Below, piece by piece: positions 38,220-46,953 of a stretch of 64,000 nucleotides of DNA. Position 1 is the first letter of the stretch; every line of letters starts with the position of its first letter. The position numbers and the translations under genes were made by a program. The stretch lies in contig JAKQFA010000037.1 in NCBI GenBank assembly GCA_029556335.1, positions 1-64,000 of the forward strand. Direction: 5' to 3'. This DNA is from Methanobacteriota archaeon (GTDB lineage Archaea > Methanobacteriota > Methanobacteria > Methanobacteriales > Methanobacteriaceae). Below the pieces are notes generated by a model. It ran no database searches. It saw nothing but the letters and a program-made list of their open reading frames with translations, and was not told the origin of the DNA.

Positions 38220-38380
38220 AATAAATATTTCCGGATAATGATTCCTTTGATGAAGGAATTTCACCCAGTAGAGATTTAATTATTCAAAAGATGGCAAAGA
38301 AAAGGGAGTTCAATCTATCTAACCCCTAAAAATGTTCATAGAAAGTTCCCAAAAATTAGGTGATGAGTCCACAACATCCC
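38220..38380. other. Intergenic stretch without supported gene
   Basis: Between the DUF2193 promoter area and the in-frame remnant downstream of afpA I see only AT-rich sequence. Confidence 0.3.
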
Positions 38381-38539
38381 CTAGAAGCCCTCAGTGAATT
38401 GTAGTACTAGACCCACTTTTCCGGGATCGAATGGACAGTAGTGGATTCCACCACGAGTGTGGCTTTCACCATCCACAAACCTTTCTTCTCCAATATTGGA
38501 AATGATCTTATTTTCAAGTAATTCAGGTTTTAAATCGAT
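38381..38539 (-). pseudogene. 52-codon coding-like extension in frame after the afpA stop
   Basis: Directly after the TAA of afpA the same frame stays open for 52 codons to a TAG. The translation looks like real protein: it begins IDLKPELLENKIISNIGEER and includes HTRGGIHYCPFDPGKVG and LQFTEGF, with synonymous-codon use like nearby genes. There is no start codon or ribosome binding site at its head. Either afpA was longer and gained a nonsense codon, or this is the tail of another lost gene. Total frame would be about 241 codons. Confidence 0.45.
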
Positions 38540-39106
38540 TTAGATGGGAAATTGTTGTGAGAAAACTTCTTTTATATCTTCCGGGTTCTTTATTATAAAT
38601 GTATTGTGCATTTTAGCCAGTTTTTGCACATGTTCCACATCCTCTTTTCGTATGGTGATCTTTAAATCCTTACCATTGGGCAGTTTGGTGATGGTGACAC
38701 CTTCTTCATAATCTGATGGGAGAATATAAAGTGGAACATCAGCTTTTTGGCCCATTATGGCCGCGTTTGCAAGTAGGGTGTCGCCCATTCTCATGGATAG
38801 TTTGGCCACGGTGTTGGAGGTGGCAGGTGCAATTAACATGAATTTATATTTACCTAACTGAATATTACCTGCTAAAAAAGGCGCGTTGGCATTGATTTCA
38901 ACCCAGATCCTATCGAAGTTTTCTTCGATCTGGTTGGATATCCCGTAGTACTTCACTACTTGATCACCAGATTTGGAGATGTACACCTCAATATCCACAT
39001 CATCTTCGTATGCAGTTTTTATGTTCTTCATCACTTCCAGTGTTTCCAGGATCTTATCACCGGCGCCGGTAATCCCCCAAGCCACCTTTTTTTTCCTTTT
39101 TTCCAT
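38540..39106 (-). CDS. afpA: Archaeoflavoprotein AfpA-like
   Basis: FMN-dependent electron-transfer protein of the flavoprotein/AfpA-DmrB group. N-terminus KVAWGITGAGDKILETLEVM gives the flavin-binding loop; IAPATSNTVAKLSMRMGDTLLANAA and VPLYILPSDYEEG are family blocks. 188 residues to the first stop; the frame continues past it (38381-38539). The gene is divergent from a Fur-like regulator with 185 bp between, so regulation by that protein and a role in redox or oxygen stress are plausible inferences. GGGG lies just upstream of the ATG. Confidence 0.83.
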   Translation of the reverse strand: MEKRKKKVAWGITGAGDKILETLEVMKNIKTAYEDDVDIEVYISKSGDQVVKYYGISNQIEENFDRIWVEINANAPFLAGNIQLGKYKFMLIAPATSNTVAKLSMRMGDTLLANAAIMGQKADVPLYILPSDYEEGVTITKLPNGKDLKITIRKEDVEHVQKLAKMHNTFIIKNPEDIKEVFSQQFPI

Positions 39107-39223
39107 ATTTTTTCCCCTGATAGCCTTTATTGGTAAAAAATTTTCCCTCCGACAAATTTTATTTATTTAATCCGGTTCCATTGTCTGGCAGTTGTTGCTA
39201 TTTTTTTAAAACCCTATTTTTAG

Positions 39224-39245
39224 ATAGAACTGGGTTCTATATAAG
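39224..39245 (+). promoter_or_regulatory. Palindromic operator overlapping a TATA box
   Basis: ATAGAAC-TGG-GTTCTAT (39224-39240) is a perfect 7-7 palindrome, and its right arm runs straight into CTATATAAG, the TATA box of the Fur-like gene. A bound repressor would block TBP, so the regulator probably controls itself. A purine-rich BRE is absent, consistent with a regulated promoter. Confidence 0.6.
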
Positions 39246-39291
39246 TTTTGTTTCGATAATTTTTTATTTGATGTAAATAAACTATCTATTC

Positions 39292-39681
39292 ATGGAGAAT
39301 TTGTTAAAGCGACATGAAATAAAAACCACTCCCCAACGTAGGGAGTTGATTCGAATACTAGAAGAGCTGGGAAACACCCATCCCTCCTTTAATGAAATTT
39401 ATCGAGCTGTTAAAGCTGTCCACCCTAATATAAGCCGCTCGACAGTCTACGAGAATCTTAAACTTCTGGTTGAACTGGAGGCCATTAAAAGCTTCCATTA
39501 CCAGGGAGAAATTCGATACGAAATGGATCCTGAACCCCATGTAAACCTGGCAGGGCCTGGTGGACTTATACGAGATATAAAAAATCCTGAAATTTTGCAG
39601 CACCTAGAGGATATAATGAAGATACTGAAAAAAGAGCAAGGAATAAATCTTAAATCATTGCTGGTCATTGCTAGCGAATAG
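39292..39681 (+). CDS. Fur/PerR family transcriptional regulator
   Basis: A 129-residue Fur-fold repressor: winged-helix N-terminus (TTPQRRELIRILEEL; ISRSTVYENLKLLVELEAI) and a short dimerisation domain. The usual metal and zinc residues are largely absent: the HHHxxCxxC region reads PEPHVNLAGPGGLI and there is no CxxC pair at all. It therefore probably senses something without structural zinc, or through the few remaining His/Asp residues. No good ribosome binding site; leader of about 25 nt. Confidence 0.85.
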   Translation: MENLLKRHEIKTTPQRRELIRILEELGNTHPSFNEIYRAVKAVHPNISRSTVYENLKLLVELEAIKSFHYQGEIRYEMDPEPHVNLAGPGGLIRDIKNPEILQHLEDIMKILKKEQGINLKSLLVIASE

Positions 39682-39824
39682 ATAAGTTAGAAGTTCTCGT
39701 TTAAGTTTTCCTTTCATGTCAAGAAATGATCCAAATGGAATTAAAAATTATTTTAATCCATGACCCAAGTTCCCCCCCCATCAACCCCAATTAATATTAT
39801 TCAAATTATAATACCTAATTCAAG

Positions 39825-40121
39825 GTGATACAAATGGATCTATTTGAAGAACTAATGGATGAACTGGAAAATTTGAGTGAAGAAGATCATTCAAGCAGGA
39901 TCAAAGAATTGGAGGGTGACTGTGTTTGTCCCATCTGCCCCACTTATGAGGACTGTGGCAAGGGAGAGAACATTTTCTGCATCACCCAGAAAAGTAGCTG
40001 TATAGATATGGAACTGGGTTGTCTGTGTCCCACCTGTCCCCTGGCACAGAAATATAAAATAGGGGTGCTTCACAACTTCTACTGTCACCGTGGGACTGAA
40101 AAAGAGCAAAGAAAAGGTTAA
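39825..40121 (+). CDS. DUF2769 cysteine-rich protein
   Basis: A 98-residue acidic protein with nine or more cysteines in the pattern CVCPICPTYEDC, FCITQKSSC, CLCPTCPLA and YCHRG, typical of DUF2769 in methanogens; metal or iron-sulfur binding is likely but unproven. AAGGTGAT precedes the ATG. It lies 9 nt before the export-protein gene. Confidence 0.8.
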   Translation: MIQMDLFEELMDELENLSEEDHSSRIKELEGDCVCPICPTYEDCGKGENIFCITQKSSCIDMELGCLCPTCPLAQKYKIGVLHNFYCHRGTEKEQRKG

Positions 40122-40130
40122 TTAATAGAT

Positions 40131-40562
40131 ATGAGTTTTAGTACGGTAATAGCAGTTTTTACAGCTAGTGTGCTGGAGTTATGGCTGGCTATCCCACTGG
40201 GCTTGGCTTTGGGGTTAAATCCAGTGGTTACAGCATTGACAACTATGGCAGGTTCCATTGTTGCGGTTCTAGTGGTGATCCTGGCTGGTGATAATCTGAG
40301 GACCCATTTTATTAGATGGAAGTATGGGGACAAAAAACAGATCCACAGCAGTGGTTTGAACCAGATATGGAGCAGTTATGGTGTAGTGGGGTTGGGGTTA
40401 TTCTCTCCCCTTCTTTTTGGTGCACCTCTAGGTTCTGTGGTGGGGATAGCGTTAGGTGCAGAAAAGAAGCCTTTGATGTTCTGGATGAGTTTAGGGATCG
40501 TGATCTGGAGTTTGGGCCTCACCTGGGCCGGGTTCATTGGAATGTTAAATCTGCAAAGTTAA
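40131..40562 (+). CDS. Small multidrug export protein family (COG2426-like)
   Basis: A 143-residue membrane protein with about four or five helices (VIAVFTASVLELWLAIPLGL; VAVLVVILAG; LGLFSPLLFGAPLGSVVGIAL; IVIWSLGLTWAGFIGML) and the GLGLFSPLLFGAP motif. Annotated as putative small multidrug exporters, but no transport function is demonstrated for the family. Probably co-transcribed with the DUF2769 gene. Confidence 0.8.
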   Translation: MSFSTVIAVFTASVLELWLAIPLGLALGLNPVVTALTTMAGSIVAVLVVILAGDNLRTHFIRWKYGDKKQIHSSGLNQIWSSYGVVGLGLFSPLLFGAPLGSVVGIALGAEKKPLMFWMSLGIVIWSLGLTWAGFIGMLNLQS

Positions 40563-40793
40563 TGAGTTAAGGTACACCATTTTTTTTGATGGGATCCATA
40601 AGGTTTGCAAGGATAAAAAAAGACCGATAAAGTGTTTTTCTAAGTTTTATAAGATTACATGGCCAGTTGATCGAAACATTTAATAGTAAATCTAGGCTAA
40701 GGTTACCCTAAGAGAAATTAAACGGCTTATTAGTTAGAATGGTGATATTGATTTTAAATAACGAATCCTAGGCACCATTTTTTAAGATGGTAT

Positions 40794-41915
40794 GTGGAGA
40801 AGGTGTTAGATTTGGATAAGATAAGGATCGCGATTATTGGCTTAGGCAATTGTGCAAGCTCACTCATACAAGGAATATACTACTACCAAGATAAAAAAGC
40901 AGAAGATGCTATCGGACTCATGCACTGGGATATTGGAGGATATCTGCCTTCTGACTTGGAAGTGGTGGCAGCCTTCGATATAGACCAGCGCAAGGTTGGT
41001 AAAGATGTGAACGAAGCCATATTCGCTCCACCAAATTGTACCCATGTTTTTTGCCCTGACCTAGCACCATCCGGGGTTAAAGTTGAAATGGGACAAGTAT
41101 TAGATGGAGTAGCTACCCACATGGCTGAATTTGATGATAATCACACCTTTATAGTTTCAAAAGAGGCAGAAAAAAGTAAAAAAGAGATCGTTGAGATTTT
41201 AAAGAGCAGAAATGTGGAAATACTGGTGAACTACCTGCCGGTGGGATCCGAAGAAGCTGTCCGTTTCTATGCAGAATGTGCCCTGGAGGCTGGAGTAGCT
41301 TTCATCAACTCCATGCCGGTATTTATTGTAAGTGATCCAGTATGGGCTGCCCGATTTGAAGAAAAGGGGATACCTATTGTAGGGGATGATATAAAGGCAC
41401 AGATAGGTGCTACCATTACTCATCGAATCTTGGCCAACCTTTTCCGGGAGAGGGGCGTCAAGTTGGAACGTACCTATCAACTTAACACCGGTGGGAACAC
41501 GGATTTTTTAAACATGCTTAACCGCAACCGTCTGGACTCAAAAAAGGAGTCTAAAACCGAAGCAGTTCAATCAGTGCTGGGAAAGAGACTGGATTCTGAA
41601 AATATACACATCGGTCCCAGTGACTACGTGCCTTGGCAGAAGGATAACAAGCTCTGTTTCCTTCGTATGGAGGGTAAAACCTTCGGAGACGTCCCCATGA
41701 ACATTGAATTACGACTTTCAGTGGAGGATTCACCCAACTCTGCTGGTTGTGTCATTGACGCAATTCGCTGCTGCAAACTTGCCCTGGAACGTGGAATTGG
41801 TGGACAATTAACTTCAATATCGGCTTTTACCATGAAACACCCACCGAAACAGTACACCGATGATCTGGCCCGGGAAATGGTGGATGAGTTCATTGTCGGT
41901 ACCAGGGAAAGATAG
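40794..41915 (+). CDS. ino1: Myo-inositol-1-phosphate synthase
   Basis: Converts glucose 6-phosphate to inositol 1-phosphate with NAD+, for archaeal inositol lipids. NAD site IAIIGLGNCASSLIQG near residue 12; family blocks NYLPVGSEEAVRFYAECAL, GDDIKAQIGATITHRILANLF and YQLNTGGNTDFLNML. About 373 residues. The start is uncertain: no ATG in frame, candidates GTG 40794, GTG 40803 or TTG 40812. A small hairpin ACCAT/ATGGT (40774-40791) lies at the translation start. Confidence 0.9.
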   Translation: MEKVLDLDKIRIAIIGLGNCASSLIQGIYYYQDKKAEDAIGLMHWDIGGYLPSDLEVVAAFDIDQRKVGKDVNEAIFAPPNCTHVFCPDLAPSGVKVEMGQVLDGVATHMAEFDDNHTFIVSKEAEKSKKEIVEILKSRNVEILVNYLPVGSEEAVRFYAECALEAGVAFINSMPVFIVSDPVWAARFEEKGIPIVGDDIKAQIGATITHRILANLFRERGVKLERTYQLNTGGNTDFLNMLNRNRLDSKKESKTEAVQSVLGKRLDSENIHIGPSDYVPWQKDNKLCFLRMEGKTFGDVPMNIELRLSVEDSPNSAGCVIDAIRCCKLALERGIGGQLTSISAFTMKHPPKQYTDDLAREMVDEFIVGTRER

Positions 41916-41943
41916 TTTTTTAATTTTTAGATAGAAAAAATTC

Positions 41944-41978
41944 GAATAAAGTGAAATACTCATCTATTCACTTTATTC
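41944..41978. terminator. Bidirectional terminator between convergent genes
   Basis: GAATAAAGTGAA (41944-41955) and TTCACTTTATTC (41967-41978) are a perfect 12-bp inverted repeat around an 11-nt loop, placed in the 77-bp gap between the convergent ends of ino1 and the protease gene, with A/T-runs on both sides. Confidence 0.65.
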
Positions 41979-41992
41979 TTGAAAAATTACTC

Positions 41993-42898
41993 TTATAAAC
42001 CGAATTGTTCTGTGTCCACCCACTCATTCTTTATCAATGTCCACCAATCAGTGGCCAATCCTTTGGTAACATATTCGTAGGGTAACCAACCATATCCCTC
42101 TTCTCCCCAGGCTGTACCCCATGAGTTACGTATTAATATAGCTCCAGTCGTTTTATTTTTGCAGGAAGAGTTTGTTATTACCATGTTATCATCGTAGCCC
42201 ACAGCCATCACGGCATGTCCTCCCAGGACTTGCTCTTTTTTACAGGGGTAGGGGATCATACCAGTGTCCCCAGAATCATGGATAGAATTGTAAACTGTGA
42301 AACCAAATATAGATGGCAGTCCAGCGGTTAAATTGGTTCTGATCCTTTCTAGAAGGATCTTTCTATCAGCTTGCAGAGGATCAAGACGTAGGTACTTTAA
42401 AGCCTGATAATTCTGGGCAAATGAGTAGGTGAAGGCTGGTGGTTCAAGGTCAAAGTCCTCCACCCGGTAGGGATAGTACTCCTCGGGAGGCACTCCAAAA
42501 AGTACCAGAGCTTGCATGGTAGTCCGTAAATAGGCCCCCGTGTCCCCGGTAACCTTCATGAGATTTCTGGTGGCCTTGTATAAAAACAGCCGCGAGGCAT
42601 CCAGATGCTTAGCAAATGCTCTTTTTTCAAAATATTCCACCATACCAACTCCGGCATTGGCAGTGCAGGAGCCGAGCTGCCCCTGATCTTCCACTGGAGA
42701 ACACCACTCCCTGAGATCTATACTTTTAGGAGCTGTTTTTAACGGATCAACTATTCCCATCCTTTCAATCAGCGGTTTTAAACTCTTTTTTCCCATACTG
42801 TAGTCCCTGAAGTCAGGGTAATCTTTTAACCATCCCATACCACTTCTATTATCCACATTCATCACCTCCAAGTATTGATGATCTTCACCCATCATCAC
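41993..42898 (-). CDS. Papain-family (C1) cysteine protease
   Basis: A 301-residue protein without a signal peptide. The catalytic triad and oxyanion Gln are visible: DQGQLGSCTANAG (Q73, C78), GGHAVMAVGYDD (His about 228) and IRNSWGTAWGEEGYGWLPYEYV (Asn about 254). Papain relatives in archaea are sporadic and cytoplasmic targets unknown. The very N-terminus has MMMGEDHQYLEVM; a shorter start at a later Met is possible. Confidence 0.9.
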   Translation of the reverse strand: MMMGEDHQYLEVMNVDNRSGMGWLKDYPDFRDYSMGKKSLKPLIERMGIVDPLKTAPKSIDLREWCSPVEDQGQLGSCTANAGVGMVEYFEKRAFAKHLDASRLFLYKATRNLMKVTGDTGAYLRTTMQALVLFGVPPEEYYPYRVEDFDLEPPAFTYSFAQNYQALKYLRLDPLQADRKILLERIRTNLTAGLPSIFGFTVYNSIHDSGDTGMIPYPCKKEQVLGGHAVMAVGYDDNMVITNSSCKNKTTGAILIRNSWGTAWGEEGYGWLPYEYVTKGLATDWWTLIKNEWVDTEQFGL

Positions 42899-43208
42899 CT
42901 AGTAATAATTTATCATGAAAAACCAAGTTGGTGAATTATAATTACTGCTTCATAAGGCAATATCGCGCCGTTGGGTTTTTAAAAAACTTTGTTCTACTAT
43001 TTAATATTATAAAACTAATCTTTATTAATTTTTTTGGCTTCTTAATTGAAAATCTTGATTTTATCCAATAATAAAGTCATAAATTTATATAATAAAAACT
43101 GGGTTGATTCTTTGATTCGAAGTGGAAATCTTTTTATCCACTTCCACCCCCAATATCAACACTGGGTTTCTAGATTTTTTTATCTTCATTAAATTCCAGG
43201 AGGAAATG
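42899..43208. other. Divergent promoter region (protease / glycosyltransferase)
   Basis: About 300 bases. TTTATATAATAAAA near 43083-43096 is a likely TATA box for the glycosyltransferase gene to the right. The left part serves the minus-strand protease. No gene seen. Confidence 0.4.
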
Positions 43209-44804
43209 ATGGAACTTATAAATTACAGAAAATACTCCCTGGCTGTCCCGGCACTGGTTGCTCTGCTACTGGCCCTGATCCCCACCCTGAATTATCAGTG
43301 GCCCCTCAGTTGGGACATCATCTACCACGTTCAATACGCCAAGGTCTACTCCCAGTACGGTTTCACCTTGACCACCCCCCTCTTAAACGCCCCTGTAGGT
43401 CAAAAAATAGGTTATCCCCCTCTATTCCACTTCTTGTTGGTGGGTCTGGGTGGTATGTTTCAGGCCAACTACTTCCAAGTCGCCCGTTGGTTACAACCAG
43501 TTTTAGCTACTTTGTTAGTATTTTCCACTTCCTATGTGGCTTTCAAATTCTATGGAAGATTGGCTGGGGTGTCGACAGGGTTCATCCTCGTATCAAGCTA
43601 TCTGTTCAAGAGGATGATCCTACCGGTTCCAGAAAACTTGGCTCTGATCTTCATCCCCCTGGCAGTTTATCTTTACTACCTTTCCATAAGAGATGGAAAA
43701 CTTAAAATAGCAGCTTTATCAGGTTTAATACTTATATTGATACTAGGAATCCATTTAGCAGCTGCATTAACCCTGTTATTAACTGTAACTGGAATCAGCA
43801 TTGTTGAATTCGTTTATTACCGGGATCTCACTGTATTTAGAAACTATGGAGCTTTCATCTTAGCTTTAATAGTATTTATTAGCACTGCACTCCTGGGTAT
43901 GTTTTTCCTGTACCCAGGAGTATTTGAATCGATTTTAGCCCAGGGAATAACATCAGCCACAGGCTTTGCAACTTCCCTGGTATCAAGCCGTCCCCTTAGC
44001 ATCCCAGGATATCTTGGGAATTTAGGTCCCTTTGCAAGTGTTTTTGGATTTTTAGGGTTAATATGGGCATTGCAGCGGCGCAGAAAAAAAGATCTATTTG
44101 TAATTACCTGGATCGTGGGCATGCTTCTTCTAAGCGTTTCATATATTATTGGTGTCAACGTGATATCCTACCGGGTAATGATCTACCTTCTCATTCCCCT
44201 ATCCATACTGGCTGGAGTGGGCCTCCAACAATTTTATCATTACCTTAAAAATTATCGTCGTTTATCATCGGAAAAATTCAGATGCACCTTCCTGGTGTTG
44301 TTGTTACTACTTGCAACTTTAAGTGGCTTTTTAACGGTGATCAATCCGGACATTGCCATTTTTTCAGTTAAGAGTGACTATGGTGATGTGCAAATTGCAC
44401 CACCCTCTGATGCTGAGTTGGACCTCAACCAATGGATCCAGGAGAATGGTAACCACAGCCGTTCCATCCTTATATCCAATCAGTTCACAGGGATGTTACT
44501 GGCCACCGAGTCCGGGATGCCCATGCACTACGGTTTTGAGTATTATGGCCTTAAAAGTCTACCTACCGCTACTTTGGATGCCATGAGGAATGAAAGCATT
44601 GGTTACATCATTTACGACAAAAAATTGGTCCTTTCACCGCCAGATGAAAACGGACTCTATATCAAAAGTGTTTATTATGAATTTTTCCCCCTTTTCTACT
44701 TCAGTCAGGATATTGAAAAAAACATAGACCGTATCAAGCCAGAGTATACCCAGGTAGTCTACGAAAACCAGGAATTCATCGTTTGCCAGGTACTTTATAC
44801 TTAA
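43209..44804 (+). CDS. Polytopic membrane protein, probable GT-C glycosyltransferase
   Basis: About 531 residues with eleven to thirteen predicted helices. The first loop after helix 1 has SWDIIYHVQYAKVYSQYG, an acidic motif placed as in GT-C glycosyltransferases (PMT/GT39 or RgtA-like), and a large soluble C-terminal domain (about 400-531) of the sort seen in these enzymes. A lipid-linked sugar donor is likely but not shown. Start ATG 43209 lies 5 nt after AGGAGG. An upstream in-frame start at 43122 would add about 29 residues without a site. Confidence 0.75.
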   Translation: MELINYRKYSLAVPALVALLLALIPTLNYQWPLSWDIIYHVQYAKVYSQYGFTLTTPLLNAPVGQKIGYPPLFHFLLVGLGGMFQANYFQVARWLQPVLATLLVFSTSYVAFKFYGRLAGVSTGFILVSSYLFKRMILPVPENLALIFIPLAVYLYYLSIRDGKLKIAALSGLILILILGIHLAAALTLLLTVTGISIVEFVYYRDLTVFRNYGAFILALIVFISTALLGMFFLYPGVFESILAQGITSATGFATSLVSSRPLSIPGYLGNLGPFASVFGFLGLIWALQRRRKKDLFVITWIVGMLLLSVSYIIGVNVISYRVMIYLLIPLSILAGVGLQQFYHYLKNYRRLSSEKFRCTFLVLLLLLATLSGFLTVINPDIAIFSVKSDYGDVQIAPPSDAELDLNQWIQENGNHSRSILISNQFTGMLLATESGMPMHYGFEYYGLKSLPTATLDAMRNESIGYIIYDKKLVLSPPDENGLYIKSVYYEFFPLFYFSQDIEKNIDRIKPEYTQVVYENQEFIVCQVLYT

Positions 44805-44812
44805 TATTTTTT

Positions 44813-45064
44813 CTAAGGCTTTTTATCAATGAACTCTTGGTAAATCCAAGCCACCAGTCGTCCAACTATCCACGGCAGGATTATAATGATTAAAACCCCT
44901 GTTATCAGTAGTGAAAAGCCGCCAATTAATCCTGGCAGTGAATTCATGGCGTAACTACTTATATTTGTACTGAAAAAGTTTAAAACTGTGGTTATTGCTC
45001 CCAGGATGATGCTGAAGATGAATCCCGCCAGCCAATACCTTCCGTAATTTTCTTTAATACTCAC
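44813..45064 (-). CDS. Small two-helix membrane protein
   Basis: An 83-residue protein with two hydrophobic segments (YWLAGFIFSIILGAITTVL and LIGGFSLLITGVLIIIILPWIVG) and a short charged tail FIDKKP. Convergent with the glycosyltransferase gene (8 nt gap). Family not recognised; could be an accessory of the glycan enzyme or unrelated. Confidence 0.65.
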   Translation of the reverse strand: MSIKENYGRYWLAGFIFSIILGAITTVLNFFSTNISSYAMNSLPGLIGGFSLLITGVLIIIILPWIVGRLVAWIYQEFIDKKP

Positions 45065-45189
45065 TGGATTTCACTAAGTTATCTATATTAACATCTGCAG
45101 GGTTATTCTTTGGGGTCAGGCTGCTATCTGCACTAAACCAGCACCCTGTTTAGCTCATTATTTGAGAAATATATATGCCAGTTCTGACT

Positions 45190-45201
45190 ATCTATATAAG
45201 A
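45190..45201 (+). promoter_or_regulatory. pycB: TATA box of pycB
   Basis: ATCTATATAAGA is a canonical archaeal TATA box; a start near 45216 leaves a leader of about 17 nt containing CGAGGGT, the ribosome binding site. Confidence 0.55.
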
Positions 45202-45232
45202 TTAGTAATTTTCAACAACTTCGAGGGTCATC

Positions 45233-46948
45233 ATGACTAAGATTAGGATCATTGAAACTGCTTACCGGGATGCCCATCAATCACTACTGGCCACCCGTAT
45301 GAGGACCAGGGATATGTTGCCTATTGCCGAGGAAATGGACAAAGTGGGATATTTCTCACTGGAGTCCTGGGGAGGAGCAACTTTCGACTCCTGCATCCGT
45401 TACCTCAACGAGGATCCATGGGAAAGGCTGAGAGAACTTAAAGAACATGTGACCAAGACTCCACTGCAGATGCTACTCCGGGGTCAGAACCTGGTGGGAT
45501 ACAAGCACTACCCAGATGATATTGTACGCCGGTTCGTGGAGAAATCATACGAGAATGGCGTGGATGTTTTCAGAATATTTGATGCCTTAAACGACATCCG
45601 TAATATGGAACAATCCATTAAGGTAGCTAAAGAACAGGGAGCCCATGTGCAAGTCACCATCAGCTACACCACCAGCCCCTATCACACCCTGGATAAGTAT
45701 GTAGAATTTGCCAAAGAATTAGAAGCAAGAAACTGTGATTCACTGGCCATAAAGGATATGGCCGGACTGATCTCCCCCCATGATACATATGAACTTATTA
45801 AAACTCTTAAGGAAGAGACGGATCTACTTATCAACCTCCACTGCCACTGCACCAGTGGTATGACTCCCATGAGTTACTATGCTGCCTGTGAAGCTGGGGT
45901 TGATCTTTTGGACACTGCTATTTCGCCACTGGCCTGGGGAGCATCTCAACCCCCAACAGAGAGTATCGTAGCCGCCCTTAAAGAGACTCCCTACGATACA
46001 GGACTGGATTTGAAGCTTTTAAATAGAATTAAGAAGTACTTTGAAGAGATAAGGAAAAAGTACAGTGGCATACTGGATCCCATAACTGAGAGGGTTGATA
46101 CTGACGTCCTATTATATCAAATACCTGGAGGAATGCTGTCTAACCTGGTTTCACAGCTCAAGGAACAGAATGCCATGGACCGTTACCAGGATGTGCTGGA
46201 TGAAATGCCCAGAGTCCGGAAAGAAATGGGTTATCCCCCACTGGTAACTCCCACCAGCCAAATAGTAGGTATCCAGGCGGTGATGAACGTCCTGGGTGGA
46301 GAACGGTATAAGAACGTTACCCAAGAGGTTAAAGAGTACATGAAAGGCTTCTACGGCCGGCCCCCAGCCCCCATTGACCCCGAAGTTTCCAGGAAAATAA
46401 TCGGGGATGAAGAGGTCATTACCTGCCGTCCAGCTGACCTCCTAGAGCCGGGACTCGAGAAGTGTCGTGCTGAAGCCGAAAAGTTAGGTATAGTAAAAAA
46501 AGAAGAGGATGTACTGACCTTCGCCCTTTATCCTGCTGTGGCCCCCAAGTTCCTTAGAGGGGAATTGGAAGAAGAGCCGTTGACACCTCCTTCAGATGAA
46601 AATCCATCCAATGATGTGGGCGCGGTCCCCACTGATTTCCAGGTGGATGTGGATGGAGAGGTGTTCCAGGTGAAGGTGGTTCCCACCGGTTACATGGAAA
46701 TTGAGTCAACAAGTCAGATTCCCACTGGACCAGTAGAGGGAGGGGTAACTTCCACCATGCAGGGCATGATACTCAAGTTGAAGGTTGCTGAAGGGGATAA
46801 AGTTAATGAGGGAGACGTGGTAGCGGTGCTAGAGGCCATGAAAATGGAAAACAACATACACGCCCCTGAATCCGGGGTGGTTGAGGAGGTTTTCGTGGAG
46901 GAGGGTGACACCGTCAACGCCGGAGACCCCCTGATGGTTATTAAATGA
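45233..46948 (+). CDS. pycB: Pyruvate carboxylase subunit B
   Basis: Carboxyltransferase subunit that moves CO2 from biotin to pyruvate, giving oxaloacetate for the incomplete reductive TCA cycle. N-terminal TIM-barrel with IIETAYRDAHQSLLATRMRT and FDSCIRYLNEDPWERL; Zn ligand region LINLHCHCTSGM; C-terminal biotinyl domain with EAMKMEN, the biotin Lys at residue 537. The 571-residue length fits the archaeal two-subunit enzyme. The biotin carboxylase subunit (pycA) is not in this window. Confidence 0.95.
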   Translation: MTKIRIIETAYRDAHQSLLATRMRTRDMLPIAEEMDKVGYFSLESWGGATFDSCIRYLNEDPWERLRELKEHVTKTPLQMLLRGQNLVGYKHYPDDIVRRFVEKSYENGVDVFRIFDALNDIRNMEQSIKVAKEQGAHVQVTISYTTSPYHTLDKYVEFAKELEARNCDSLAIKDMAGLISPHDTYELIKTLKEETDLLINLHCHCTSGMTPMSYYAACEAGVDLLDTAISPLAWGASQPPTESIVAALKETPYDTGLDLKLLNRIKKYFEEIRKKYSGILDPITERVDTDVLLYQIPGGMLSNLVSQLKEQNAMDRYQDVLDEMPRVRKEMGYPPLVTPTSQIVGIQAVMNVLGGERYKNVTQEVKEYMKGFYGRPPAPIDPEVSRKIIGDEEVITCRPADLLEPGLEKCRAEAEKLGIVKKEEDVLTFALYPAVAPKFLRGELEEEPLTPPSDENPSNDVGAVPTDFQVDVDGEVFQVKVVPTGYMEIESTSQIPTGPVEGGVTSTMQGMILKLKVAEGDKVNEGDVVAVLEAMKMENNIHAPESGVVEEVFVEEGDTVNAGDPLMVIK

Positions 46949-46953
46949 ATGAA

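Noticed and set aside
38381..38539. Pyrrolysine-type readthrough of the afpA stop
   Set aside because: The first stop is TAA, not TAG, and no Pyl genes are seen; ordinary nonsense or gene remnant is simpler.
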